The notes beneath the pieces are model-generated. The model did no database searches and was not told the DNA's origin. It saw nothing but the letters and a program-made list of their open reading frames with translations. Both the position numbers and the translations under genes were made by a program. Source: Bdellovibrionota bacterium (lineage in GTDB: Bacteria > Bdellovibrionota > UBA1018 > CAUJDS01). From it: DNA of 48,591 nt. Position 1 is the stretch's first letter. Every line of letters begins with the position of its first letter. Location of the stretch: the NCBI GenBank assembly GCA_963169695.1, contig CAUJDS010000061.1, positions 1 to 48,591 of the forward strand, in the 5' to 3' direction. This document shows, in pieces, positions 15,936-24,929 of this stretch.

Positions 15936-18350
15936 ATGATAGGTCGTCGAGCAGAAGAAGTACTAAATAGAGCCGTGCGCTTTGCATATGAGCGTCAGCA
16001 TGAGTATTTTACGCTCGAGCACATCCTTCTTAGCCTTCTGGAGGAGCCGGAAATCTTAGAGGTCTTGCAGGCGTGCAATGTCAGCTATTTGGACGTCCAA
16101 AAGGAGTTGGAGACCTACCTTAGTAAGGAAATACCTTCTAAAGAATTTGCAGAGCGTGAAGGGATTTCAGAAACTGCGCTTACGCCGAAAAAAGGCGAAG
16201 ATGAAGAGGGTATTCCACAACACCCCATTGCAACGCTCAGCATTCAACGTCTGATTCAAAGGGCGTTGTTTCATGTGCAGTCGGCAGGGAAGGATGAAAT
16301 TACTCCTGAAGATTTATTGGTATCCCTATTTCAATCCAAGGATTCTTTTGCGCTTCACACACTAAAGAAGCGAGGGGCTCAGCGCCTCGATGTGATTCAG
16401 TTCTTGAGCCATGGCAGTACTTCTCAGGACGGTGCTTCCGTGAACTCGGATGATGTTGAGAATGAAGGCGTTAATGAAATCGCTAGGGAAGCTACTGGAA
16501 CTCCCAAGAATAAGGTTCGAGGGAGGGATGTATTAGATCAGTACACACTCTGTCTCAATGACCTCGCTCGCGATGGCAAAATGGATCCCTTGATCGGCCG
16601 AAAAGATGAGCTTGATCGAATGATTCAAACCCTTTGTCGCAGAACCAAGAATAACCCGCTGCTCGTTGGAGAAGCAGGAGTTGGTAAGACGGCACTAGCG
16701 GAAGGGCTCGCGCTTAAAATCGTGAAGGGCGAAATCCCAAAACTTTTGGCAAATGCTGAAATCTACAGTTTGGATATGGGTTCTGTGCTCGCCGGCGCAA
16801 AGTTTCGTGGAGACTTTGAGCAACGTCTGAAGAAAATTTTGAAGGCCTTGCAAGAACGTCGTGAAGAAGGAAAGAAGCCGATTCTTTTTATTGATGAGAT
16901 TCATACGATCGTAGGCGCTGGTTCAGTAAGTGGAGGCGCACTTGATGCGGCCAACCTTCTCAAGCCTTTTCTTTCGCGAGGAGAAGTGCATTGCATTGGG
17001 TCGACTACTTATCAAGAATATCGAACCGTTTTTGAGAAAGATCACGCCTTGGCCCGACGATTTCAGAAAATCGAAGTCAATGAACCTTCGATGGAAGAGG
17101 CGATTCAAATCTTGGAGGGACTCAAAGAGCGATTTGAGGCGCACCATCACGTTTCTTATACGAGCGAGTCACTCAAAGCTGCGGTGGAATTGTCTTCCAA
17201 GCATATTACCGATCGGCACCTTCCTGATAAAGCGATTGATGTCATTGATGAAGCGGGGGCACGATTGCGCTTGGAGCGCATGGGTGCTGCGGAGACCAAC
17301 GAAGTCCCTGTGATTGAAGCGACACAAATTGAAGAAATGATTGCAAAGATTGCCCGCATACCTGCGCGCACGGTTTCAACTAGCCAGAAAAACCGCATTC
17401 AAAACCTCGATCGAGATTTGAAGCTTGCGGTTTTTGGTCAGGACCAAGCGGTAGAAACAGTGGTGGGAGCGATTCGACTCGCACGTTCGGGTCTTCGATC
17501 GGGTGATCGACCCATGGGCTCCTTTCTATTTTGTGGTCCCACAGGCGTTGGAAAAACAGAACTTGCTCGACAGCTGGCGCATTGCCTTGGCATTCCATTG
17601 CTACGTTTCGACATGAGTGAATACATGGAGAAGCATACGGTTTCTCGCTTGATAGGCGCCCCTCCAGGCTATGTAGGATTTGACCAAGCTGGCTTGCTTA
17701 CAGATGCGCTTCAAAAAAATCCACATTCGGTTGTCCTTTTGGATGAAATTGAAAAAGCACATCCTGATCTATGGAATATCCTCCTGCAGGTTATGGATCA
17801 CGGATTTCTTACGGACAATAACGGCAAGAAGTCTGATTTTAGAAATGCCTTGCTCATTATGACTTCCAACGTTGGATCACGCGAAAATGATCGCCGCACG
17901 ATGGGCGTACGATCGCAGGACAATGTTCAAAGCTTTTCGAACAAAGAGGTAGAGCGTACGTTTAGTCCAGAGTTTCGAAATCGATTGGATTCGATTGTGG
18001 TGTTCAATGGACTCGATCCTTTGACGATTGCGCAGGTCGTTGGCAAGCAGCTGATCGAGTTAGAAAGCCAACTCTTGGCTAAAAAAGTCGAAATGGAAGT
18101 AACACCAGAAGTGCGGGAGTGGTTGGCTCAGACTGGCTACGATGCAAAGATGGGAGCGAGGCCAATGGCCCGTCTGATTCAAGATAAGATCAAAAGGCCA
18201 CTTTCAGAGGAAGTGCTCTTTGGTAAGCTTGAAAAAGGCGGACAGGTTCGCCTCACGATTGTGGATGATAAGATTCATTTTGAATTTGTGGAATCGCAAC
18301 ATGTCCGAGAAGAGCAGACGCCTGTTGGATTATTGCCTCATACGCTCTAA
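15936..18350 (+). CDS. clpA: ATP-dependent Clp protease ATP-binding subunit ClpA
   Basis: 804 residues from the ATG at 15936 with a strong GGAGGAGG ribosome-binding site. The N-terminal Clp repeat domain (about 1-150) has 'HEYFTLEHILLSLLEEPE'. AAA-1 has Walker A GEAGVGKT near 246-253 and Walker B 'ILFIDEIH'. AAA-2 has Walker A GPTGVGKT near 534-541 and Walker B 'VVLLDEIEKAH'. There is no ClpB-type middle coiled coil. The ClpP-docking tripeptide, IGL in E. coli ClpA, is here MGV at 656-658. This departs from the [LIVM]-G-[FL] consensus and is worth noting. It unfolds substrates for ClpP, which is not encoded in the window. It converges on fadI with only 7 bases between the stops. Confidence 0.96.
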   Translation: MIGRRAEEVLNRAVRFAYERQHEYFTLEHILLSLLEEPEILEVLQACNVSYLDVQKELETYLSKEIPSKEFAEREGISETALTPKKGEDEEGIPQHPIATLSIQRLIQRALFHVQSAGKDEITPEDLLVSLFQSKDSFALHTLKKRGAQRLDVIQFLSHGSTSQDGASVNSDDVENEGVNEIAREATGTPKNKVRGRDVLDQYTLCLNDLARDGKMDPLIGRKDELDRMIQTLCRRTKNNPLLVGEAGVGKTALAEGLALKIVKGEIPKLLANAEIYSLDMGSVLAGAKFRGDFEQRLKKILKALQERREEGKKPILFIDEIHTIVGAGSVSGGALDAANLLKPFLSRGEVHCIGSTTYQEYRTVFEKDHALARRFQKIEVNEPSMEEAIQILEGLKERFEAHHHVSYTSESLKAAVELSSKHITDRHLPDKAIDVIDEAGARLRLERMGAAETNEVPVIEATQIEEMIAKIARIPARTVSTSQKNRIQNLDRDLKLAVFGQDQAVETVVGAIRLARSGLRSGDRPMGSFLFCGPTGVGKTELARQLAHCLGIPLLRFDMSEYMEKHTVSRLIGAPPGYVGFDQAGLLTDALQKNPHSVVLLDEIEKAHPDLWNILLQVMDHGFLTDNNGKKSDFRNALLIMTSNVGSRENDRRTMGVRSQDNVQSFSNKEVERTFSPEFRNRLDSIVVFNGLDPLTIAQVVGKQLIELESQLLAKKVEMEVTPEVREWLAQTGYDAKMGARPMARLIQDKIKRPLSEEVLFGKLEKGGQVRLTIVDDKIHFEFVESQHVREEQTPVGLLPHTL

Positions 18351-18357
18351 GGGTGAC

Positions 18358-19638
18358 CTAATACGCCTCTACCAACATGACTCCGCTGAGTCCTCCTGCT
18401 GCACAGACCGAAATAAGACAAAGCTTCTTTTTGCGTGCTCTGAGTTCGTGAAGGGCCCCAAGAATCATTCGAGTGCCTGTGGCTCCAAAAGGATGGCCGA
18501 GCGGAAGTGAACCGCCATTGACATTGAGTTTGGCAGGATCGACCTGACCCACAGGTTCTTTGAGGTTTAATTTTTCTCGCGCAAACTCTGGTGAAGCCAA
18601 CGCTTTCAGTGTCGCAAGAACTTGCCCAGCAAAAGCTTCGTGAATTTCGAAGAGGTCGATTTCATCCCAACGAACATTCGCCTTTTTTAGCATTTGAGGA
18701 ATGGCGTAGACCGGCGCAATGAGGAGAGGCTCTTTCTTGATGTCGATAGCTGCGGTCGCATAGCCACGGAGGGCACCCAATGGCTCTAGCCCCAATTCTT
18801 GTGCTTTGGATTCGGTGGTAAGTACAACGGCACTGGCGCCGTCGGTAAGGGGCGATGCGTTTCCTGCGGTAATGGTTCCATCTTTGAAAAAAACAGGTTT
18901 GAGTTTGGCGAGCTTTTCGTAAGTAGAGTCGCCACGAATATCGGTATCGCGATGGACAATCTCGCCTTTGCTAGTAGGGACGGGTACTACATGAGAATTA
19001 TAGAATCCCCTTTCCCAAGCCTTGGCGGCTTTGAGGTGGCTATCGACAGCGTAACGATCTTGGTCTTCTCGAGAGATCTGGAATTTTCGGGCCATAAGGT
19101 CGGCTGATTGACCCATAGTCTCACCGGTGGTGGGCTCTTTTATTCCGGGGGCATGAGGAGCCAGGTAGGCGAGTTGAAACTGGGAGAGCATGCCGAGTTT
19201 TTGTCCCAGCGTTTTTGCGCGAGGTATTGCAGAAAAATAATCAGTCGCTTTCTTGCTGAACAGCGCCTGAATGGAACTGATAGATTCTACGCCGCCCGCT
19301 GCTCCTATAGAGATATGGCCAGCCTGCAATTTGGCAGCAATGGCAGCAGTAGCCTCTAAAGAAGATGCGCAATAGCGATTAATGCCTGTGCAAGGAATGC
19401 TAGGCGGTAGACCCGAATCAAAGAGGGCTTCTCGTCCAATATTAGGACCTTCTGCTGGTGCAGAAACGATTCCGAAATAAATTTCTTCGATCTTCTCGGG
19501 GTCAATTTGTGATCGTTGAACGGCTTCTCTCAACGCGATTCCACCCAAGGCGGATGCAGGCATATCATTGAAGACGCTCCTGGCTCGGGCGAAGGGCGTT
19601 CGGGCACCATTGACTACAACAACTCGGTCTCGACTCAT
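18358..19638 (-). CDS. fadI: Acetyl-CoA C-acyltransferase (FadI-type thiolase)
   Basis: 426 residues. The thiolase active site is complete: the acyl-accepting Cys90 in 'NRYCASSLEA', His382 in 'LPLGHPFGATGTR', and Cys412 in 'ISVCAAGGLSG'. Length and motifs fit the FadI branch (trifunctional enzyme beta subunit, final step of fatty-acid beta-oxidation) rather than the roughly 390-residue FadA or biosynthetic AtoB. No fadJ-type partner is in the window. It is the last gene of the minus-strand run starting at the CPBP protease, 38 bases after the HPt-like gene. Co-transcription with tol genes is suggested by spacing alone. Confidence 0.93.
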   Translation of the reverse strand: MSRDRVVVVNGARTPFARARSVFNDMPASALGGIALREAVQRSQIDPEKIEEIYFGIVSAPAEGPNIGREALFDSGLPPSIPCTGINRYCASSLEATAAIAAKLQAGHISIGAAGGVESISSIQALFSKKATDYFSAIPRAKTLGQKLGMLSQFQLAYLAPHAPGIKEPTTGETMGQSADLMARKFQISREDQDRYAVDSHLKAAKAWERGFYNSHVVPVPTSKGEIVHRDTDIRGDSTYEKLAKLKPVFFKDGTITAGNASPLTDGASAVVLTTESKAQELGLEPLGALRGYATAAIDIKKEPLLIAPVYAIPQMLKKANVRWDEIDLFEIHEAFAGQVLATLKALASPEFAREKLNLKEPVGQVDPAKLNVNGGSLPLGHPFGATGTRMILGALHELRARKKKLCLISVCAAGGLSGVMLVEAY

Positions 19639-19676
19639 GGCCGCATCCTTTTCTGACTGTTAAGAAACGCTAGCCT

Positions 19677-20006
19677 CTAGTGTAGCCAAGAGTTCTTGCC
19701 AAGAACAGTGTCAATCGTGTTGAGAAGCTGAGTTGTTGCTTCATAGGCACCGCGAGGTGCCGTGGCGGGACTTAATGCGCGATGTTCAGAAAAGATGCCC
19801 TGTATCATTTCAGTGGGCTCTACCAATTCTGGAAATCCAAACTCTCGAGAAGTTTGCTTCAATAGTGAGAGTTGATCCTGGAGTTCTGACCAGCGCCGTT
19901 GAAAGAGCAACTGGCGGATCAATTTGGCGCGAGGTTCGAGACGACGCGCGTAACTTCTTCGGAGGCTCTCTTGGATTTCTGCTTTATTGTGAGAGGTGTT
20001 CGGCAT
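19677..20006 (-). CDS. Small protein resembling an HPt domain without the histidine
   Basis: 109 residues from the ATG at 20006 with AAGG five bases upstream; a GTG at 20012 would lie inside that site. The segment 'LSLLKQTSREFGFPELVEPTEMIQGIF' resembles the HPt core 'HxLKGxAxxFGxxxL', but the phosphorylatable histidine is leucine. The rest is helical and charged. If the resemblance is real, it is a pseudo-HPt scaffold. The resemblance is short, so an unrelated helical bundle is possible. It sits between tolB (45 bases upstream) and fadI (38 bases downstream). Confidence 0.55.
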   Translation of the reverse strand: MPNTSHNKAEIQESLRRSYARRLEPRAKLIRQLLFQRRWSELQDQLSLLKQTSREFGFPELVEPTEMIQGIFSEHRALSPATAPRGAYEATTQLLNTIDTVLGKNSWLH

Positions 20007-20057
20007 AGGCACCTTTTCTATCTCAGAAGGTGCCCTGATGCAAATGACTCGCCCTAG

Positions 20058-21407
20058 CTAAGGAGGATTTGACCATTTAGGGGCCATGCAGTTGCCCAAA
20101 CCGTAAGTAATGCGCTTTACGAAGCTTCCATCTACGTTCATCACGTAGACGTTGCGCTTGCCTGTGCGGTCCGAACTAAAAGTTATAAAATTGCCATCAG
20201 GACTAAAGTGAGGATCCTCATTGCTTCCTTGGCCTTTGGTGAGGCGATCAATTTTGGTCCCATCGGGGTTCATTGTAAAAATATCAAAGCGATTGTCCAG
20301 CCAGCCTGCAAACGCGATTTTATTATTTTGTGGAGACCAGGTGGGCGATGCGTTGTAGCGACCAGCAAAAGTCAGCCGCTTCTCATTCTTACCGTCTGCG
20401 TCCATGAGGTGAACCATAGGCCGACCCGTGCGAGAAGAAACAAAGGCCATCTGAGTTCCCTTGGGACTCCATGCCGGGTCTACGTCGAATCCAAAGGACT
20501 TGGTGAGGCGGGTTGCCTGACGCGATTGCCGATCCAATGAGAATATCTCCGGATTTCCTAAAAAGCTCATGGTCATGGCGACGGATTTTCCATCCGGGTT
20601 GTAGTTAGCACCGCTATTGATGCCTTCGCGATTAGAAAGCAGTCGAAGTTCTCGAGTTGCAAAGTCAAATTCGTAAAGGTCCATATTCTTAGTGACGATC
20701 TTTTGTCCTTCTGAATTTTCGCGGTGGTGCCTTACATAGAGAGAGTAAGCGATCTTTTTACTGTCTGGGCTCCAAGCGGGAGCAAAGGCATTCGAACGAT
20801 GACTCGTGATTTGTTTGACATCGGTTCCGTCGATGTTCATGACATAAATTTCTTTCTTTCCAGTGCGGTCGCAGCTCATCACAATTTTGGTAAGAAAAAC
20901 TCCAGGCAATCCTGTCAGCTTAGTCACTATTTCATTGGCGATAGAGTGGGCCAGCGTTCGAACTTCGTCTGTATTAGCAATGAATTTTTTCGCGAGAAGT
21001 TGTTCTCCTTTTGAGACGTCATAAAGATAAGTTTCTAGCGTTACCCGGTTTCCATCCAACTGGATTCCGGTCTTCAACAGGATTTGAGTCTGAATAGTAG
21101 TCCAGTCGGCGTACTTAAATTGATCAGGAGTGAGGCCAGCGGTTTGACTCTTTTCGAGGTAGGCAGCTTGGTCCAACAGCTTAAAAAGATCCATAAAGAG
21201 CAAATCGTTCTTTATGACTTCGTGAATGGTTTTGATAAGGGGATCAAGTGCTTTGGAGGTACCTAGTTTCTTGATTTGAGGAAATGCAAAGACGGTCTTT
21301 TGAGTCTTGGCCTTTCCAACTGCGATATAAGGCTTGTCCCCCTCAGCACGAGCCATGGAAATAGCGACAAAGCTCAGGGTCAAAAACGCGTAGAGTCTTG
21401 CTTTCAT
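20058..21407 (-). CDS. tolB: Tol-Pal system protein TolB
   Basis: 449 residues with a signal peptide (MKARLYAFLTLSFVAISMARA). The N-terminal TolB domain spans about 24-165 ('YADWTTIQTQILLKTGIQLDGNRVTLETYLYDV'). The C-terminal six-bladed propeller is built from repeats of the type 'IYVMNIDGTDVKQIT...APAWSPDSKKIAYS' and ends 'NVYVMNVDGSFVKRIT...APKWS'. TolB is the periplasmic partner linking TolA and Pal in outer-membrane constriction. It follows tolA after 36 bases. No pal or cpoB gene comes next, unlike the usual tol-pal order; an HPt-like gene and a thiolase follow instead. Confidence 0.96.
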   Translation of the reverse strand: MKARLYAFLTLSFVAISMARAEGDKPYIAVGKAKTQKTVFAFPQIKKLGTSKALDPLIKTIHEVIKNDLLFMDLFKLLDQAAYLEKSQTAGLTPDQFKYADWTTIQTQILLKTGIQLDGNRVTLETYLYDVSKGEQLLAKKFIANTDEVRTLAHSIANEIVTKLTGLPGVFLTKIVMSCDRTGKKEIYVMNIDGTDVKQITSHRSNAFAPAWSPDSKKIAYSLYVRHHRENSEGQKIVTKNMDLYEFDFATRELRLLSNREGINSGANYNPDGKSVAMTMSFLGNPEIFSLDRQSRQATRLTKSFGFDVDPAWSPKGTQMAFVSSRTGRPMVHLMDADGKNEKRLTFAGRYNASPTWSPQNNKIAFAGWLDNRFDIFTMNPDGTKIDRLTKGQGSNEDPHFSPDGNFITFSSDRTGKRNVYVMNVDGSFVKRITYGLGNCMAPKWSNPP

Positions 21408-21443
21408 TTTTTTATATCTCGCTTCGCTTTAAATAATGCCATT

Positions 21444-22115
21444 TTAGAGCGGAAATCCAAATAGAATTCCATTTTTTGCAACACTAGACAGAAAATCCGC
21501 GGGAGGTTTTGAAAAAGGCTGGGAGCGTTGTATCGCTTCCAAGACGGCGTCATCAAACGCAGCGTTTCCCGACCGTCGTATAAATTGTTGGCTGAGAATT
21601 AACCCATCGGGTCCGATTCGAAGCAGAACCTGTGCGCTAAGGGACTGGCGGGCGATCCATACGGGGAGTGACCAATTCGCGCGAATTTTTTCGAGCACAA
21701 GATCGTAGTAGGATGCCTGCGCATTTTCTTTGGCTTCGCCTGAAAGGGCGGAGCCTTTTGAAATCTGATTGCCTTTGATTTTCTCGGGTGCTTCTATCTC
21801 ACTCTCAACTTGACTCAGTGCTTTGATGCGATCCAGCGCGCCCTGAATTTTCTCTTTTCTTTGATTTCGGTTCTTCAAAATCAAATCGGCCGGATTGTTT
21901 TTTTGTTTCTCTTTTTTTTCAGATTTCCCTTGGCTGATCCGTTCCATTTCTTGCTTGGTTAGGTCTGGAAGATCTACAAGGTCGACCTTGAGCGTCGCAA
22001 CATAGGGCACATAGGCACTTGGAAATACCCACATCCTGGCAATAAGGAAGATCGCCAGTCCAAGATGAAGGGCTAGCGAACCTGTTACGCCGTCTTTGAG
22101 GGACCATGCTCTCAT
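21444..22115 (-). CDS. tolA: TolA-like TonB C-terminal energy transducer
   Basis: 223 residues. There is one N-terminal transmembrane helix (about 14-32, 'ALHLGLAIFLIARMWVF'), a short charged helical linker (about 50-130), and a C-terminal TonB/TolA domain ('YYDLVLEKIRANWSLPVWIARQSLSAQVLLRIGPDGLI...FDDAVLEAIQRSQPF'). The linker is much shorter than the roughly 200-residue helix of E. coli TolA. Position between tolR and tolB supports TolA over TonB. It starts 8 bases after tolR ends. Confidence 0.88.
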   Translation of the reverse strand: MRAWSLKDGVTGSLALHLGLAIFLIARMWVFPSAYVPYVATLKVDLVDLPDLTKQEMERISQGKSEKKEKQKNNPADLILKNRNQRKEKIQGALDRIKALSQVESEIEAPEKIKGNQISKGSALSGEAKENAQASYYDLVLEKIRANWSLPVWIARQSLSAQVLLRIGPDGLILSQQFIRRSGNAAFDDAVLEAIQRSQPFSKPPADFLSSVAKNGILFGFPL

Positions 22116-22123
22116 AGGCTACC

Positions 22124-22558
22124 TTAAAGGTGAGAATTGCGTTCCGCCGGTAGGGTGACGAGACCAATCCTAGTTAGTTGAGCTTGCTTCACTTCAGCAA
22201 TGACCTGCGCAATAAATCCATAACTAAGGCTCTGATCCGCTTGAACGAAGACTTGGACGCCTGGCTTGGCTTTTGCGATAGCGGTCAGTTTCTTCCGTAA
22301 TTCACCCTTGGCAAGGCGCGTGTCATTGAGAAGGATCGATCGATCCTTGCGTACCTGAATATGAATCTGGTTTGGCGCTTCGTCTATGGCGCCAGTATTG
22401 GCCTTGGGAAGGTCCAGTTGCACACCCTGCTGCATCATGGGCGCGGTAATCATAAAAATGACTAAGAGTACCAGCATGACATCCACCAATGGCGTAACAT
22501 TGATTTCTGCTAGCGCCATGGGTGTGCCGCGGGATGAAGGACCCTGGTCGAGCTTCAA
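22124..22558 (-). CDS. tolR: TolR/ExbD-family proton-channel subunit
   Basis: 144 residues from a TTG at 22558-22556 that overlaps the TGA of tolQ (TTGA) and has GGAGG seven bases upstream. The next in-frame ATG, 13 codons in, would remove the cytoplasmic tail but keep the membrane helix. The single helix contains the essential aspartate ('INVTPLVDVMLVLLVIFMI'). The periplasmic domain follows the ExbD/TolR pattern ('IHIQVRKDRSILLND...VFVQADQSLSYGFIAQVIAEVKQA'). With TolQ it forms the motor that energises TolA. Confidence 0.93.
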   Translation of the reverse strand: MKLDQGPSSRGTPMALAEINVTPLVDVMLVLLVIFMITAPMMQQGVQLDLPKANTGAIDEAPNQIHIQVRKDRSILLNDTRLAKGELRKKLTAIAKAKPGVQVFVQADQSLSYGFIAQVIAEVKQAQLTRIGLVTLPAERNSHL

Positions 22559-23250
22559 CGCTTGCCTCCACCTAAAAATCCACGTTGGATGATATTAAGA
22601 AAATCCTGCGAAAAACTGTCAATATCCACCAACATTCTTTTGATTTTGTGCAGAAAATGGTTGTACGCAACAACCGCAGGAATCGCCGCTGCGAGGCCCA
22701 CTGCGGTGGCGACGAGGGCTTCCGAAATACCAGGTGCAACAACGGCTAAGTTGGCCGCACCTGTGGCGCCAATATTTTGAAAGCTATTGATGATGCCCCA
22801 TACCGTTCCAAATAATCCCACAAAAGGTGCCGCGCTGGCGGTGGTGGCCAACCATGAAAGGTGCTTCTCCAGCTGTGCCACTTCATTATTGGAGGCTCGT
22901 GCGAGAGAGCGTTGAACGTTTTCGACCTCTTCCTGTCCGTGATTGGATCGTTCTGTAGCCGAAAGTTTCTTTAGTTCTTTATGTCCTGACCGAAACACGG
23001 ATGCGACAGGAGAAAATTTATATTTTTCGGCCTTTCCAGAGACGTCTTCCAAGCTTTTGCTTTTCCAAAAGAGTTCAAGGAAAGATTGATTCTCTTGGTA
23101 AGCTAATTTGAAGGCCCGCATCTTAATAAGGATAATGGCCCAACAAAAAACGGAGGCTGCTAGGAGCAGAAGCAGGACAGCTTGAACCATTGGTCCGGAT
23201 TGGCCAATGAGGTCGAAGACGGAGGCCTGAACATGCGATGGGTTTTCCAT
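22555..23250 (-). CDS. tolQ: TolQ/MotA/ExbB-family motor subunit TolQ
   Basis: 231 residues with three membrane helices: about 20-43, 'TTASAAPFVGLFGTVWGIINSF' and 'ISEALVATAVGLAAAIPAVVAYN'. The last two carry the conserved MotA/TolQ/ExbB channel motifs. It forms the pentameric stator-like channel around the TolR dimer. It begins 12 bases after the CPBP protease gene ends, and its stop overlaps the tolR start, so the three genes are one transcription unit. Confidence 0.95.
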   Translation of the reverse strand: MENPSHVQASVFDLIGQSGPMVQAVLLLLLAASVFCWAIILIKMRAFKLAYQENQSFLELFWKSKSLEDVSGKAEKYKFSPVASVFRSGHKELKKLSATERSNHGQEEVENVQRSLARASNNEVAQLEKHLSWLATTASAAPFVGLFGTVWGIINSFQNIGATGAANLAVVAPGISEALVATAVGLAAAIPAVVAYNHFLHKIKRMLVDIDSFSQDFLNIIQRGFLGGGKR

Positions 23251-23261
23251 AGAGTCCTATC

Positions 23262-24173
23262 TTATCGAGGCCGACGTAGGAGTCCAAAGATAATTTGTCC
23301 CACAAGCACGAGTTGAAGGGCGGCGCTTGCCAACGGGCCTTCGGCACCTCCCGATAGGAAGCGCATAAGTGCCTCAGCTGTGGGAGAAGCCGCCTCTTGA
23401 AACCGAAAATAGACTACGCCAGAAAATTCAGTCCCAAAAACGGGAAGGCTAAGCCCTAGATGAATTGAGCAAAGAAAGCTTCCCCAGAGCACGGCACCTC
23501 GCGTGAAGGTACCGTGTCGGACGCGAAGCATGCACAGCCTCAGGCTGACAAACACCAAGGTAAGTAGGACGTTTGGACTCAAATCAAATTGTAGCCATTT
23601 GAGAATAACGAAGGCTCCCGTGGAAAGCACCGCGATGGATAGGGGCGGAACCGTTGGCAGCAGGTAGGAGTAAAGCTTGCTTCGGAAAAGAAATTCTTCC
23701 GCATAGACCCATGCCGCAATCAGACCTAAGCGCAGAAGGAGGGTCAATGCTGTCAGCAAAGGATTTTCGGATTGAATAAAGAATCCCCAGAATTGGTAGT
23801 ATCCAGCAATCCACATTGCCAAAGTAAAGCCGATGGCTAGTGCAAAACCACCCAAGAGACCCGAAAGCCATTCTTGACGCGCCCCTTTTTCCGGAAAAAC
23901 CTCACGCCACGAGGTGTTATAGAGAGGATAGGAAGCGCATAGAATACTGACGAATAGAATCGCAGTCGCACTCGAAAGAAAAATATGGTTTCGAACAGTA
24001 AACTCACTGATCTCGGCCATCGGAGTAGCCTCAGACATCAGAAAGTAGGTAGCGACCGTCAAAAAAATGACTCGAAAGAGAACCGTCCATAGGGTGTAGA
24101 AACTCAGCAGACCCAGTGCTCTGGCGAAAACTGGAATTTGTCTGCGGAATGAATTGAGCCTTCGCATTCGCAT
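23262..24173 (-). CDS. CPBP family intramembrane metalloprotease
   Basis: 303 residues with about eight predicted membrane spans. The CPBP/Abi (CAAX prenyl protease 2-like) motifs are present: AEE at 158-160 followed by FLFR with R164 (EExxxR), and 'LCSIHLGLS' (about 236-244) with the second-motif histidine. The first ATG at 24173 and an ATG two codons in are equally possible. It heads the tolQ-tolR-tolA-tolB operon and is divergent from ftsE across 75 bases. A dedicated protease in front of a tol operon is unusual; the substrate is unknown. Confidence 0.85.
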   Translation of the reverse strand: MRMRRLNSFRRQIPVFARALGLLSFYTLWTVLFRVIFLTVATYFLMSEATPMAEISEFTVRNHIFLSSATAILFVSILCASYPLYNTSWREVFPEKGARQEWLSGLLGGFALAIGFTLAMWIAGYYQFWGFFIQSENPLLTALTLLLRLGLIAAWVYAEEFLFRSKLYSYLLPTVPPLSIAVLSTGAFVILKWLQFDLSPNVLLTLVFVSLRLCMLRVRHGTFTRGAVLWGSFLCSIHLGLSLPVFGTEFSGVVYFRFQEAASPTAEALMRFLSGGAEGPLASAALQLVLVGQIIFGLLRRPR

Positions 24174-24248
24174 AAGAAAACAACCTTTTGATTGAGCATA
24201 CTACGCGCATCCAAAAAAAACTGTTACCCTAGAGAGCGGGGGAAGTTT

Positions 24249-24929
24249 ATGATTCGGTTACAGGGAGTGTCAAAACGCTACGTTCAGTCTCCTCCCGTGC
24301 TTGATCGCGTGGAGTTGGAACTCAAGCAAGGGGATTTTCTCTATGTCGTGGGAGATAGTGGCGCTGGAAAGTCTTCTCTTCTTAGAATCCTTGCTACCGA
24401 GGAGGGTCCCACCCTCGGAGAGGTCAGTCTTTTTGGATTCGATCTACAAAAAAGTTCTCAGTCAAGGCTAAGTTCTGTCCGTCGTCAGATTGGTTATGTC
24501 CCACAGAATGTACGAATTTTTCCGGACCTTACGGTATTCGAAAATGTGGCGGTCTCCTTGGATCTTATGGGGCGGCGGATTCCAGCTGCTGAGCGAGAGA
24601 GTCGAGTACAGTATTTTTTGGAGCGATTGGGTCTTCATCGCAAACGAGATCACCTTGGAGTCACTCTGTCTGGCGGAGAGGCTCAGCGAGTGGCCGTAGC
24701 AAGAGCTTTGGTTCGAAATCCCCAGCTCCTCATTGCAGATGAACCGACGGGAGCTCAGGATCGAGAGTTCACGTGGGCATTGATGGAACAGATTGTTCTG
24801 GCCAATAAAAATGGAGCAACGGTAGTCCTAGCAACCCATGATCGTGAAATCGTGCGAAAAGTTCGAAAGCGATGCGCCCTCTTAGAGGCCGGTAAGCTCG
24901 AAATTGAGGAGGATTCATGTACCTTCTAA
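24249..24929 (+). CDS. ftsE: Cell-division ABC transporter ATP-binding protein FtsE
   Basis: 226 residues from the ATG at 24249, with GGGGGAAG upstream; a TTG at 24192 would add an atypical tail. Walker A is GDSGAGKS (about 35-42), the ABC signature is 'LSGGEAQRVAVARAL', and Walker B is 'LLIADEPTG'. The 'MIRLQGVSKRY' N-terminus is typical of FtsE. With FtsX it controls cell-wall hydrolases from the cytoplasm through EnvC. It overlaps ftsX by 13 bases. Confidence 0.95.
   Translation: MIRLQGVSKRYVQSPPVLDRVELELKQGDFLYVVGDSGAGKSSLLRILATEEGPTLGEVSLFGFDLQKSSQSRLSSVRRQIGYVPQNVRIFPDLTVFENVAVSLDLMGRRIPAAERESRVQYFLERLGLHRKRDHLGVTLSGGEAQRVAVARALVRNPQLLIADEPTGAQDREFTWALMEQIVLANKNGATVVLATHDREIVRKVRKRCALLEAGKLEIEEDSCTF

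Noticed and set aside
21444-22115. TonB instead of TolA for the short transducer
   Set aside because: The short linker would also fit TonB, but its place between tolR and tolB makes TolA the better call.
24174-24248. Possible divergent promoters between the CPBP protease gene and ftsE
   Set aside because: At least one promoter must be near, but no pair of boxes with good spacing could be supported by eye.
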